A stretch of 64,000 nucleotides of DNA, from NCBI RefSeq assembly GCF_006716745.1, contig NZ_VFPP01000001.1:1116001-1180000 (forward strand), given 5' to 3'. Source of the DNA: Saccharothrix saharensis. GTDB lineage: Bacteria; Actinomycetota; Actinomycetes; Mycobacteriales; Pseudonocardiaceae. A program made the position numbers and the translations under genes. How positions within the stretch are numbered: position 1 is the first letter of the stretch; every line of letters starts with the position of its first letter. Of the stretch, positions 39,145 to 47,714 are shown piece after piece. Below the pieces are notes generated by a model, which did not search any database, was not told the DNA's origin, and saw only the letters and a list, made by a program, of their open reading frames with translations.

Positions 39145-39271
39145 CCCACGTCCCTTGTTCGCTCAGCGACCGAGTGACTACCGTCTGCGATCGACCATAG
39201 CGATTTTGGGGCGTTTGTGAAAAGTGTTCGTTATCGCACCGGTCCGGCGCTTCGGGAACACGCGGGTTTGA

Positions 39272-40474
39272 TCACCGCTGTGGCCGCCTTCCGGTGTATA
39301 CGCCGACCGGCCGGAACCTCAGGCCGGGCTCCCGGTACTCCTCGATCGCGTGCGCGAGCCACCCGGCGCAGCGGGCCAGCGCGAAGATCGCCTCACCGGC
39401 GTCCGGGCGCAGGTCGAACGCGTGCGCCAGGGCCGCCAGCGCCAAGTCGACGTTCGGGAAGGTGCCCGCGCCGGGCGTGACCGCGTCCACCACGGCCATG
39501 ACCTCGCGGGCGTCGCCGTGCCGGCGCAACGCGGTGAACAGCGCGTCCGCCCTGGGGTCGCGCTCGCGGTAGATCCGGTGGCCGAAGCCGGGCACGCCGC
39601 CGGTGCGCTGCCGTTCGGCCAACGCGCCCAACGGGTCGTCCGCCGCATCACGCAGGAACCGGTACGCCAAGGTGCTCGCGACGCCGTGGTACTGGCCGTC
39701 CGCCGCACCCAGGCCGGCCGACACCGCGGCGTACGGGTGGGCGCGGGCACTGGCGGCCACGCGCACGGCGACCGTCGACACGGCCAGGTCGTGATCGGCC
39801 AGCAGCACCAGCGCCAGGTCGAGCAACCCGGGGTCGACGGGCCGGTCCCCGAGCTTGCCCGCCAGCCGCTGGGCGATGCGGTCACCGCCACCGGACGGGC
39901 CCGGCAGGGCGTCGGCGAGCACGGCGACCAGCCGCCGGCCGACGCGGACGACCGCCCGTTCGGACAGGTCGAACCGCAGCGGGTCGGTCGCGCCCAGCAC
40001 GGCGGTGGCGACCTTGAACCGGTCCGTCGTCCGCGCCGTGTCCGGCAGGGCTGCCAGCGCGGCGCGGACCGCGTCCACGAGCGGCACATCGGTCGGGAAC
40101 CGTTCGGGATCGCCGAGTTCGCCGGTCCACAGCAGCGTGGCGACCGACTCGAACCCGTGCGACGCGGCGAGGTCGGTGGCGAGGTGGCCGCGGTAGCTCA
40201 GCCGGTCGTCGTCCAGCAGGGTCAACTCGGTGCGGATCCGCTCGACCGCGCCGGACGGTTGGCGTTCGTCGCGGCCCCGGGCCACGAACTCCTCGACCTC
40301 GGCCTGCGCGAAGAAGCTCCCCCGCCGTCCCGGCAGCCGGGCGCTGCGCAGCATGCCGCGGCTGGCGTAGGCGTAGACGGTCTCGGTCTTCACGCCGAGC
40401 CGCCGCGCCACCTCGGCGGTGGTCAGGTAACGCTCGTCACTCCCGGTCGGCACGACCTGCTGCTCCTCGTCCAT
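39272..40474 (-). CDS. Citrate synthase-family protein with N-terminal HTH
   Basis: A 400-residue protein. Residues about 14-60 form a MerR/excisionase-like helix-turn-helix (YLTTAEVARRLGVKTETVYAYASRGML). The rest is a citrate synthase fold with GQYHGVAS and GVPGFGHRIYRERDPRA (active-site His regions) and FPNVDLALAAL (candidate catalytic Asp). Such DNA-binding citrate synthase proteins occur in actinobacteria beside a second citrate synthase gene, as here. The ATG at 40474 is 10 bp from the dyad at 40484, so the protein may regulate itself and the divergent gene. Whether it still condenses oxaloacetate and acetyl-CoA is unknown. Confidence 0.88.
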   Translation of the reverse strand: MDEEQQVVPTGSDERYLTTAEVARRLGVKTETVYAYASRGMLRSARLPGRRGSFFAQAEVEEFVARGRDERQPSGAVERIRTELTLLDDDRLSYRGHLATDLAASHGFESVATLLWTGELGDPERFPTDVPLVDAVRAALAALPDTARTTDRFKVATAVLGATDPLRFDLSERAVVRVGRRLVAVLADALPGPSGGGDRIAQRLAGKLGDRPVDPGLLDLALVLLADHDLAVSTVAVRVAASARAHPYAAVSAGLGAADGQYHGVASTLAYRFLRDAADDPLGALAERQRTGGVPGFGHRIYRERDPRADALFTALRRHGDAREVMAVVDAVTPGAGTFPNVDLALAALAHAFDLRPDAGEAIFALARCAGWLAHAIEEYREPGLRFRPVGVYTGRRPQR

Positions 40475-40483
40475 GTTGACTGC

Positions 40484-40505
40484 ATCAACATTGACAATAG
40501 TTGAT
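40484..40505. promoter_or_regulatory. Operator between divergent citrate synthase genes
   Basis: A 22-bp dyad with perfect 6-bp arms ATCAAC and GTTGAT and TTGACAATA in the centre. It fills the 72-bp divergent gap and is AT-rich relative to its surroundings. It is the natural target for the HTH of the upstream citrate synthase-like protein. Confidence 0.65.
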
Positions 40506-40546
40506 TGGCAAATCGACAGTGGATCCAGGTCGATGAGGAGGTTGTC

Positions 40547-41716
40547 ATGGATGCACCGGCTGGCCTGCGCGATGTCGTGGTCACCACCACCGAACTGGGT
40601 GACGTGCGTGGCGGCGAGGGCTTCTACCACTACCGCGGCTACTCGGCGGTCGAGCTGGCCCGGACCCGGACGCTGGAGGACGTCTGGTTCCTGTTCCTGG
40701 AGGGCCGGTTGCCCGACGCGGCCGAGCGCGCCCGGTTCGCCGAGGACGTCGCCGCCCTGCGGCACGTGCCCGACGAGGTGCGCGACGTGCTGCCCGCGAT
40801 CGCCCGCGCCGGCGACGGGTCCGCCCCGCTGGCGGGACTGCGCACCGCGTTGTCCCTGCTCGCCGCCGCCCGCGGCCTGCCGCCGGTGTGGGATGCGACG
40901 CCCGAGCGCCGCCGGGCCGACGCGGTGCTGGTCAGCGCGGTGACGCCAACCATCCTCGCCGCGCTGCACCGGTTGCGCGCCGGGCTGCCACCCCTGGAGC
41001 CGCGCGCCGAGCTGTCCGCGGCGGCGAACTGGCTCTACCTGGTCACCGGCGAGGTACCCGACGGGGCGCGCGTCGCCGCCGTGCAGAGCTACCTGGTCGC
41101 CACCGTCGACCACGGGTTCAACGCCTCGACGTTCACCGCGCGGGTCGTCGCGTCCACCGGGTCCGACGTCGTCTCGGCGGTCGCCGCGGCCATCGGCGCG
41201 TTCGTCGGCCCGCTGCACGGCGGCGCGCCGGACCGCGCGCTGGACAGCCTGGACGAGATCGGTTCGCCCGACCGGGTCGACGCCTGGGTGCGGGCCAAGG
41301 TGAGCTCCGGCGACCGCATCATGGGCTTCGGGCACGCCGTCTACCGCACCGAGGACCCGCGGGCCCGGATGCTGCGCGACATCGCACTCGACCTCGGCCG
41401 GCGTGGCTTCGACCCGGGGCTGGCCGAGTTCGCCACCGCGGTCGAACGCCGCGTGGTGGACGTCCTCGCCGAGCTGAAGCCGGGGCGTGAGCTGTACGCG
41501 AACGTCGAGTTCTACGCCGGAGTCGTGATGGAGCAGTGCGGCATCCCCCGGTCGATGTTCACGCCGACGTTCGCCGCGAGCCGGGTCATCGGCTGGTCGG
41601 CCAACGTGCTGGAGCAGGCCGCAGGCGGCAAGGTCATCCGCCCGGCCGCCCGCTACGTCGGCCCACCCGCCCCACGACCGCTGCCGGTGTGCGAGACGAG
41701 TCCGGTGGGGAGCTGA
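40547..41716 (+). CDS. Citrate / 2-methylcitrate synthase
   Basis: A 389-residue citrate synthase family enzyme of the short bacterial type. Active-site regions are GPLHGGAP and MGFGHAVYRTEDPRARML for the two His, and ELYANVEFYAGVVM for the acid, where Glu stands at the position that is Asp in pig-heart type enzymes; Glu is common in this subgroup. The ATG at 40547 has GAGGAGG directly upstream, preferred over the frame start at 40505. It condenses acetyl-CoA or propionyl-CoA with oxaloacetate; the choice cannot be read. Confidence 0.9.
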   Translation: MDAPAGLRDVVVTTTELGDVRGGEGFYHYRGYSAVELARTRTLEDVWFLFLEGRLPDAAERARFAEDVAALRHVPDEVRDVLPAIARAGDGSAPLAGLRTALSLLAAARGLPPVWDATPERRRADAVLVSAVTPTILAALHRLRAGLPPLEPRAELSAAANWLYLVTGEVPDGARVAAVQSYLVATVDHGFNASTFTARVVASTGSDVVSAVAAAIGAFVGPLHGGAPDRALDSLDEIGSPDRVDAWVRAKVSSGDRIMGFGHAVYRTEDPRARMLRDIALDLGRRGFDPGLAEFATAVERRVVDVLAELKPGRELYANVEFYAGVVMEQCGIPRSMFTPTFAASRVIGWSANVLEQAAGGKVIRPAARYVGPPAPRPLPVCETSPVGS

Positions 41717-41775
41717 TCCCGTTGCCCGGCCGCGCCCCCGATGGCTAGCGTTGCGCCGGGACAGGGGGGTTCGCC

Positions 41776-42495
41776 ATGGCTTGTCACCTCGTCGCGCTGC
41801 GGTTCGGCGCGCACGACCCGCTCGGCCTCGCGCGCTTCTGGGCCGGTGTCCTGGGCTGGGAGCCGACCGACAGCCCCCAGGCCGGCATCGCGCTCCGGCC
41901 GGACGACGACACCGGGTTCCCCCTCCGGTTCGTCGCGAGCCGGGAGCCGAAGACCGGGCAGAACCAACTGCACTTCGACCTGACCAGCGCGTCCGCCGAG
42001 GACCAGCGGCGGACCGTGGCCAGGGCGTTGGACCTCGGGGCCCGGCACGTCGACATCGGCCAGAGCCCGGAGGAGACGCACGTCGTCCTCGCCGACCCCG
42101 AGGGCAACGAGTTCTGCGTGATCGCGCCGGGCAACGACTTCCTCGCCGAGTGCGGCTTTCTCGGTGCGCTGTCGTGCGACGGCTCGCGGGAGGTCGGGTA
42201 CTTCTGGAGCGAGGCACTGTCCTGGCCGCTGGTCTGGGACCAGGACGAGGAAACCGCGATCCGCTCACCGCACGGCGGCCCGAAGATCACCTGGGGCGGC
42301 CCGCCGCTGCGCCCGAAAGCGGGCCGGAACCGACTGCGCTTCGACCTCGCCCCGGCTGTGCCCGGTGGCCGGCGGTCCGAGGTGGACCGGTTGGTCGCGC
42401 TCGGGGCGACCCTCGTCGGCGACGACCCCGACCGGACCGGCCTGGTGCTCCTGACCGATCCCGACGGCAACGAGTTCTCCCTCTCGCCGCAGTGA
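41776..42495 (+). CDS. VOC-family (glyoxalase-like) two-domain protein
   Basis: A 239-residue protein made of two glyoxalase/bleomycin-resistance-like modules. Module 1 runs from HLVALRFGAHDPLGLARFWAGVLGWE to VVLADPEGNEFCVIAP, and module 2 from VGYFWSEALSWPLVWDQDEE to VLLTDPDGNEFSLSPQ. The DPEGNEF/DPDGNEF strands carry the usual metal-ligand Glu. Metal-dependent enzyme or binding protein; substrate unknown. Standalone gene. Confidence 0.88.
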   Translation: MACHLVALRFGAHDPLGLARFWAGVLGWEPTDSPQAGIALRPDDDTGFPLRFVASREPKTGQNQLHFDLTSASAEDQRRTVARALDLGARHVDIGQSPEETHVVLADPEGNEFCVIAPGNDFLAECGFLGALSCDGSREVGYFWSEALSWPLVWDQDEETAIRSPHGGPKITWGGPPLRPKAGRNRLRFDLAPAVPGGRRSEVDRLVALGATLVGDDPDRTGLVLLTDPDGNEFSLSPQ

Positions 42496-42979
42496 CGCGA
42501 CCGGCTCACTCGCGACCTCCCGGAGTGGCCGTGCGTCGCCGAGGTCGACTCGCACTACCGCTGCGGCTCGAACGCGAAGCACACCCGCACCGGCGACGAC
42601 ACCGTCACCGTCCCGTCGGTCACCAGCCGGGTCCGGCGGCAACAGCGCCGAGCACCCCCGCACCGACCCGGTCGTGCGGTACCCCGGAGACCGAGGCGGC
42701 CCGATTGCGACGCGTCGGTTCCCGGTCGAGCGGCGGTGCGGTCGGGCACGGCGCACCGCAACGGCATCACTTCCAGCGGCGCGAGCCGTGCCCGGTCGGA
42801 CCGTCGCCAAGTCGACGCCGGTGCGCGGCCCCGCGGGACGGTGTCCTGGTCGGTCCGCACGGCAGCGAGCCGGGAGGCAGACCGGGCCGGCGCGTCACCA
42901 ACGCGTGACGGTTCTCGGCCGGGCCACCGCGACCCCGTGCCGCGAAGACGAACCAGGCTGCACAACCGGTCAAGTCAGG
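42496..42979. other. 484-bp gap without a supportable gene
   Basis: All frames are Arg/Pro-rich shadows. A short plus-strand stretch (about 42510-42630, PEWPCVAEVDSHYRCGSNAK) and its antisense have slightly better composition, but neither has a start, a ribosome site or a recognisable family. Possibly gene debris. Confidence 0.4.
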
Positions 42980-43558
42980 TCATGGCGCCACCCGCACGTG
43001 CGCGCGTTCACCCTGCCGACCGACCAGGCTCAGGAACTCGACCGGGCCCGAGCTGGTGGCGCCGAACCAGTGCGGGGTCCGGGTGTCGAACTCGGCGGCT
43101 TCGCCCGGCTTGAGCAGGAGGTCGTGCTCGCCGAGGACCAGGCGCAGCGTGCCGTTGAGGACGAAGACCCAGTCGTAGCCCTCGTGGGTGCGCAAGTCCG
43201 GCCGGCGGTCGTCCTCGCCGGCGGGGAGGACGAACTTGTACGCCTGGATGCCGCCCGGTCTTCGGGTCAGGGGCAGGATGGTCGACCCGTCGTCGCACGG
43301 GATCGGGCGCAGGTTGATGCGGGGATCGCCGGTCGGTGGCGCGCCCACGAGGTCGTCGAGGGTGACGCCGTGGAACCGCGCGAGCGGGAGCAGTTGTTCC
43401 AGCGTGGGCCGGCGCAGGCCCGATTCGAGCCGGGACAGCGTGCTGGCGGAGATCCCGGTCTCGTCCGCGAGCTCGGTCAGCGTGATCTCGCGGCGCAGTC
43501 GCAGGTGCTTCAACCTGGGCCCGACGGCGTCGAGCGTGCGGTCCTGGTGGTCGTCCAT
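42980..43558 (-). CDS. XRE-cupin transcriptional regulator
   Basis: A 192-residue regulator. An N-terminal Cro/C1-type HTH (LKHLRLRREITLTELADETGISASTLSRLESGLRRPTLEQL) is followed by a C-terminal cupin (EGYDWVFVLNGTLRLVLGEHDLLLKPGEAAEFDTRTPHWFGA) that senses a small ligand. The ATG at 43558 gives MDDHQDRT. It is divergent from the methyltransferase gene, and the gap carries the dyad TTGCC-N4-GGCAA, so it probably represses both. Confidence 0.92.
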   Translation of the reverse strand: MDDHQDRTLDAVGPRLKHLRLRREITLTELADETGISASTLSRLESGLRRPTLEQLLPLARFHGVTLDDLVGAPPTGDPRINLRPIPCDDGSTILPLTRRPGGIQAYKFVLPAGEDDRRPDLRTHEGYDWVFVLNGTLRLVLGEHDLLLKPGEAAEFDTRTPHWFGATSSGPVEFLSLVGRQGERAHVRVAP

Positions 43559-43568
43559 GCCCAGGATT

Positions 43569-43582
43569 TTGCCATTCGGCAA
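43569..43582. promoter_or_regulatory. Inverted repeat at XRE-cupin promoter
   Basis: TTGCC-ATTC-GGCAA lies 10 bp upstream of the regulator start in the gap shared with the methyltransferase gene. Candidate operator of the XRE-cupin protein. Confidence 0.55.
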
Positions 43583-43658
43583 GAGGGTTTGCGCTTGTCA
43601 CTCGTTCGGGCGCACTATCGGTCGCGAGTGGACCGCAACGACGAAAGAGCAGGTCACA

Positions 43659-44306
43659 ATGCCGGAATTCGACCAGGACTACTGGCGGCAGCACTGGCGT
43701 GAGGCCGGCGCCGACCGACAGCGGGGCGGCAGTGCGCCGAACCCGTACATCGTCGGTGAGACCGAGGGGTCGACGCCGGGCACGGCGTTGGACGCCGGGT
43801 GCGGCACCGGCGCGGAGGCCGTCTGGCTCGCGTCCCGGGGCTGGCACGTCACAGCGGCCGACATCTCCCCGGAAGCCCTCGCCCGCGCCGCCGAACGGGC
43901 CGCGAGCACCGAGGCGGCCGACCGGGTGCGGTGGGTGGAGGCGGACCTCACCACGTGGGCCCCGGACGCGCGGTTCGACCTGGTGACGACGCACTACGCC
44001 CACCCGTCGATGCCGCAGATCGCGTTCTACGACCGGATCTCCGGCTGGGTCGCGCCCGGTGGCACCCTCCTGATCGTCGGGCACCTGCACACCCCGCACG
44101 CCACCGAGCACCAGCACGGGCACGGGCACGGGCACGGGCACGGGCACCAGCCTCCCGCCGAGGCATCCGCCACCCTCGCCGACATCACCGCGATCCTGGA
44201 CGACGCCGAGTGGCAGGTCGTCACCGCCGAAGAGCGCACCCGCACGGTGGAGGGCCGAGCGGCGCCGCTGCACGACGTCGTCGTTCGCGCCACGCGCCGC
44301 CGCTGA
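43659..44306 (+). CDS. Class I SAM methyltransferase with His-rich loop
   Basis: A 215-residue Rossmann-fold methyltransferase. Motif I is ALDAGCGTGAEAVWLA (residues about 43-58), followed by HVTAADISPEALARAAERA and the late VAPGGTLLIVGHLHTP. Residues 142-163 form a His/Gly-rich insertion (HQHGHGHGHGHGHQ) encoded by a GGGCAC tandem repeat, which could bind Ni, Zn or Cu. It resembles TehB/UbiE-like small-molecule methyltransferases. Divergent from the XRE-cupin regulator, which probably controls it. Confidence 0.88.
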   Translation: MPEFDQDYWRQHWREAGADRQRGGSAPNPYIVGETEGSTPGTALDAGCGTGAEAVWLASRGWHVTAADISPEALARAAERAASTEAADRVRWVEADLTTWAPDARFDLVTTHYAHPSMPQIAFYDRISGWVAPGGTLLIVGHLHTPHATEHQHGHGHGHGHGHQPPAEASATLADITAILDDAEWQVVTAEERTRTVEGRAAPLHDVVVRATRRR

Positions 44307-44346
44307 ACGTCGTCCAGCGGATCACCGGCACGCCCGCCCCGGTCGG

Positions 44347-44649
44347 TCAGTCGTCGCCGAGGCGCAGTGATCGCAGGAACGCGACCGCCGCCCGGTGAGC
44401 CGGCCCGTCCGGCGGCACGACCTCCAGCAACGCCACCAGTTCGAGCAGCCGGTCCTTGTCCACCGCCTCGAAGTAGCGGACCAGGTACGCGTTCCACCGG
44501 CTGTCCAGGTGCAGCACCACCCCGCCGCTGCCCAGCACGTCGTCGACCACCACCGGCAGCCCGTCCTGCCGCTCGACGGTCCACGCGGGCAACGGCGCCA
44601 CCAAACGCCGGAACCGGTCGACCATCCGCTCGTACTCACGCCGATCCAC
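44347..44649 (-). CDS. Hypothetical protein, about 100 residues
   Basis: GTG at 44649 with AGGGGTG upstream. The product begins VDRREYERMVDRFRRLVAPL and ends FLRSLRLGDD; it is mixed alpha/beta with a central VVVDDVLGSGGVVLHLDSRW. Not recognised as a known family; likely cytosolic. The frame is open to 44754, but that extension looks non-coding. Confidence 0.6.
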   Translation of the reverse strand: MDRREYERMVDRFRRLVAPLPAWTVERQDGLPVVVDDVLGSGGVVLHLDSRWNAYLVRYFEAVDKDRLLELVALLEVVPPDGPAHRAAVAFLRSLRLGDD

Positions 44650-44754
44650 GACACACCCCTGACCACCGACACCGTGCGCCGCCGCTCCCGAGGCGACGGC
44701 CCGGCGGCCGGGGAAGAACCGCAGCCCGATCCTCGCACACGCGTTCGAATACAT

Positions 44755-44984
44755 GTCAAGTGGAATGACGGCCGGGGCGGTGGGTGCCGCGGATCACGGG
44801 AGCACCGACGGGCCGGCCCGTCGACCCGGCGTGGTCCCGCACGGCGTCGACGTGCGGCACGACCCGATCGGCCGACCACCTGGGCGAGTGGGTCTACCAC
44901 GTGGGCGACGGCGAACCGGTCCGGCGCTTGGTCGTCGACCCCGCCGGGCGGTGATCCGGGCCGTCCGGTGTGGACGGCACAGGG
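44755..44984. other. Gap with possible gene remnant
   Basis: On the plus strand a short tail reads ADHLGEWVYHVGDGEPVRRL and ends at a TGA near 44955. It has protein-like composition but no start or upstream domain. Otherwise nothing is seen. Confidence 0.3.
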
Positions 44985-46163
44985 TCAGGGAGTGTCTTCG
45001 GCGGACGCGGGCCAGTCCAGGAGCTTCGCACCGAGCACGGCGACGTGCAGCGACAGCGCCTGCGCCGGGTCGTCGACGCTGTACCCGGTGAGGTCGGCGA
45101 CGCGCTGGAGGCGGTAGGTGACCGTGCGGACGCCGAGGTGCAGTTGCCGGGCGCACGCGGCCGCCACCTGGCCGTTGGCGAAGTAGGCCGCCAGCGTCTC
45201 CATGAGCGGCTCGGCGCCGCCCCGCGCGCCGCGCAACGGCTGCAGGACGACCGACACCAGGTCTTCCAACGCGGCCCGGTCGCGCAACAGCACCCGGTAG
45301 ACCAGCAGGTCGACGGCCTTGTGCAGGCGTCCGGGCAGGCCCAGCCGTTCGGCGATGTCCAGGGCGTACCTGGCCTGCTCGAACGAGCGCACCACGCCGC
45401 CGGGCCCCGGGTGGGCGCGGCCGAGCCCGACCCGCCAGCTGGTGTCCGGCCCCAGCGCCGCGGCCACCTGGCGCACGAACTCGTCCGGCACGTCGGTCAT
45501 GGTGTCCGGGGCGACGCAGACGAGCAGGCCCTCCTTGGTGGTGACCAGCACGTCCCGCGAGTCCGGGCGCAGGTTCAGCGACGTCTCCACCGCCCGCGCC
45601 ACCTCGCCGCCGTCGACCAGCGGCTGCGCGGAGCGGACCGCCGCCACCACCGTGCTGCCGGCCAGCCGCAGCCCGAACCGCTCCGCCCGTTCGGCCAACT
45701 GCCCGAGGTTGCGCCCGTCGAGCAGGTCGTCGACGAACTCCCGCCGGAACGACTCCTCCCGGCGCACCGCCCACCGCTGCGCCTCCTCGTAGCCCTCGGC
45801 GATCGCCGTGACGGCCGCGTCGGCGGCTTTGAACACCGCCTCACCCGCGGCCCGGACGGCGTCCGCGCCGGTCGCCCGCCGCACACCGGACAACGACCGC
45901 CACGCCAGCCACGTGGCGCTCAGGTGGAGGTCGATGACCCCGTGCAGCGAGATGCCCCGCTCGGCCGCGCGCGCCCCGACCTCGCGGCGGACCCGGAGCT
46001 GCTCGGGCCGGAACGACTTCCGGGTGGTGCTGATCCCGTCCAGTTCCTCCAGGTACCCGTCGAGGAGGTCGGCGGGCACGCCCTGCGCGTCGCGGCTGGC
46101 CATCTCCGCGATGCCCGTCAACGTGCTCGCCGCGGGTGCGGACGTCCTCCTGGTCGGTGGCAT
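44985..46163 (-). CDS. PucR/CdaR-type transcriptional regulator
   Basis: A regulator of about 392 residues. The N-terminal half is an all-helical sensing region (LRVRREVGARAAERGISLHGVIDLHL, AVTAIAEGYEEAQRWAVRREE). The middle is a GGDEF-like CdaR domain with GLGRAHPGPGGVVRSFEQARYALDIA. The C terminus is the PucR HTH, ETLAAYFANGQVAAACARQLHLGVRTVTYRLQRVADLTGY. I use the ATG at 46163; the frame opens at 46223. Family members control nitrogen or sugar-acid catabolism, but no target gene is evident here. Confidence 0.87.
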   Translation of the reverse strand: MPPTRRTSAPAASTLTGIAEMASRDAQGVPADLLDGYLEELDGISTTRKSFRPEQLRVRREVGARAAERGISLHGVIDLHLSATWLAWRSLSGVRRATGADAVRAAGEAVFKAADAAVTAIAEGYEEAQRWAVRREESFRREFVDDLLDGRNLGQLAERAERFGLRLAGSTVVAAVRSAQPLVDGGEVARAVETSLNLRPDSRDVLVTTKEGLLVCVAPDTMTDVPDEFVRQVAAALGPDTSWRVGLGRAHPGPGGVVRSFEQARYALDIAERLGLPGRLHKAVDLLVYRVLLRDRAALEDLVSVVLQPLRGARGGAEPLMETLAAYFANGQVAAACARQLHLGVRTVTYRLQRVADLTGYSVDDPAQALSLHVAVLGAKLLDWPASAEDTP

Positions 46164-46315
46164 GGGCAGCAGTCTGGCAACCGCCGTGGCCGAGCGGGCC
46201 GGAGGGTTGCCGGTGTCCGGCAAGCAGCGGACGACTTCTCGGTGCCCTTCGCCCCTGTCGCCGACCGGCCGCCCCGGAGACCATCAGGTGGAGCACCCGA
46301 CGGGAGGGGGGCGGC

Positions 46316-46774
46316 ATGCGGTGGGCGCTGTGGTTCTCGCTGGTCGGCCTGCTCCTCGCCGCGGCCGCCCGAACCCCGCCCGTGGCCACCGCCCTGGCCA
46401 CGGGGCTGGTCACCGCCGGGTACGGCGCACGCCACCGGTACCGGGCACGGCTGCGCCACCACCACGACCGGCTCCGCCTGCGGGCGATCGAGCGGCGGTT
46501 GGAGGCCGAGGACCCGCAATTCGCCGCCCGCCTGCGCTCGCCGACCGACCCGCGCCCCGGACCACCCACCGCACACCGCCACGTCCCGGCCCACCCGGAC
46601 CGCGGACGGGCCGACCGGCCGACCGGGTGGCTCACCGCGGCGGCCGTGCTCGGGGTCCTGTTGACGGCGATCGGCCTGGTGGGCGATCCGGGCTTGGCCG
46701 TGGTCGGTGCGTTGATCGCGGTCGGCGGCGTCGGCCTGCTCGTCCTGCCCGCGGGGCGGTCCGGCCCCCGCTAG
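46316..46774 (+). CDS. DUF3040 membrane protein
   Basis: A 152-residue protein with DUF3040-like features: RLRAIERRLEAEDPQFAARL in the middle and two membrane helices at the C terminus (LTAAAVLGVLLTAIGLVGDPGLAVVGALIAVGGVGLLVL). An extra N-terminal hydrophobic segment (MRWALWFSLVGLLLAAAAR) is unusual, since the family normally starts with the ExxxL helix. GGGAGGGG ribosome site. Function unknown. Confidence 0.75.
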   Translation: MRWALWFSLVGLLLAAAARTPPVATALATGLVTAGYGARHRYRARLRHHHDRLRLRAIERRLEAEDPQFAARLRSPTDPRPGPPTAHRHVPAHPDRGRADRPTGWLTAAAVLGVLLTAIGLVGDPGLAVVGALIAVGGVGLLVLPAGRSGPR

Positions 46775-46775
46775 G

Positions 46776-47030
46776 TCAGCCCGGGCCGAACCGGAGGCTC
46801 CAGGCGTCGATCAGGCCGCCGCTGTCGCCGCCGGGAACGTCCTCCAGCAGGGAGGCCGTGCCGTCCGGCGCCACGAGGTCCAGCGTGAGGTCGCCCCGGT
46901 TCGGGTGCTTGACGTCCACCCACGACCCGGAGGTCCACCGACTCATCAGCACTGGATTGATCTCGAACAGCTCACGAGTCGGTGAACCGTCCGACGTCCC
47001 GACCCGCCGGCTGGGAAAGTCCCGCGTCAC
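46776..47030 (-). pseudogene. Fragment of a P-domain (proprotein convertase-type)
   Basis: The 84-residue frame contains VDVKHPNRGDLTLDLVAPDG and ends IDAWSLRFGPG, which matches the second half of the P/Homo-B domain that follows subtilisin-like or metalloprotease catalytic domains in secreted proteins. The first strands and any protease are missing, and there is no signal peptide. Most likely the surviving tail of a lost secreted protease gene. Confidence 0.55.
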
Positions 47031-47101
47031 GACCGGTCGGGGGAACCCCGATGCGGGCGAACAGCGCCCTCACCTCCGCCGGTTGCCGGAAGGAACCACC
47101 G

Positions 47102-47467
47102 GTGAACCAGACCGACTCGTCCCTCTTCCTCATCCCGGCCCTCATCGGCCTGGCGATCGGGATCTTCATGATCGCCGCCGTCTGGAAGGTCTTCACGAAG
47201 GCGGGTCAGCCGGGGTGGGCGGCGATCGTCCCCATCTACAACCTCTACGTGCAGCTCAAGATCGTGGGCCGGCCCGGGTGGTGGCTGATCCTGTTCATCA
47301 TCCCGTTCGTCAACGTCGTCATGGCGTTGATCGTGTCGATCGACCTGGCCAAGTCGTTCGGCAAGGGCGCCGGGTTCGGCGTCGTCGGCCTGTTCCTGTT
47401 CGGGATCGTCGGCTACCCGGTGCTCGGCTTCGGCAGCGCCACCTACCGCGGCCCCGCGGCGGCCTGA
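47102..47467 (+). CDS. DUF5684-type small membrane protein
   Basis: A 121-residue protein with three to four membrane helices and the DUF5684 core: WKVFTKAGQPGWAAIVPIYN with LKIVGRPGWWLILFIIPFVNVV, then SFGKGAGFGVVGLFLFGIVGYPVLGFG. GTG at 47102 with GGAAGGA upstream. Proteins of this family resemble the membrane part of signal peptidase-associated proteins; function unknown. Confidence 0.85.
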   Translation: MNQTDSSLFLIPALIGLAIGIFMIAAVWKVFTKAGQPGWAAIVPIYNLYVQLKIVGRPGWWLILFIIPFVNVVMALIVSIDLAKSFGKGAGFGVVGLFLFGIVGYPVLGFGSATYRGPAAA

Positions 47468-47714
47468 TCGTCACGGCCGGTCGGGCGTCCGCGCAGGGGT
47501 GGGCGCCCGGCGGGGATGCTTCCGGCGGACGTGGTTTCCGGCGGCGGGGTGGTCCTGAGCGCAATTCGCGGGATGAGCAACGGTTCGTTCGCGGCGTACC
47601 CCGGTCGGCTGGACGCGGCGGAGACGGCCGAGCTGCGGCGGCTCCGGCCGGAGTTGCGGGAGGCCGACGACCCGGCGTGGTGCGGGCGGCGTCCACCCGC
47701 ACCACGCCGACGGG
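47468..47714. other. Gap, no clear gene
   Basis: A short plus-strand frame at 47516-47758 includes RLDAAETAELRRLRPELREA but lacks a clear domain and runs into the gene on the other strand. I do not call it. Confidence 0.35.
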
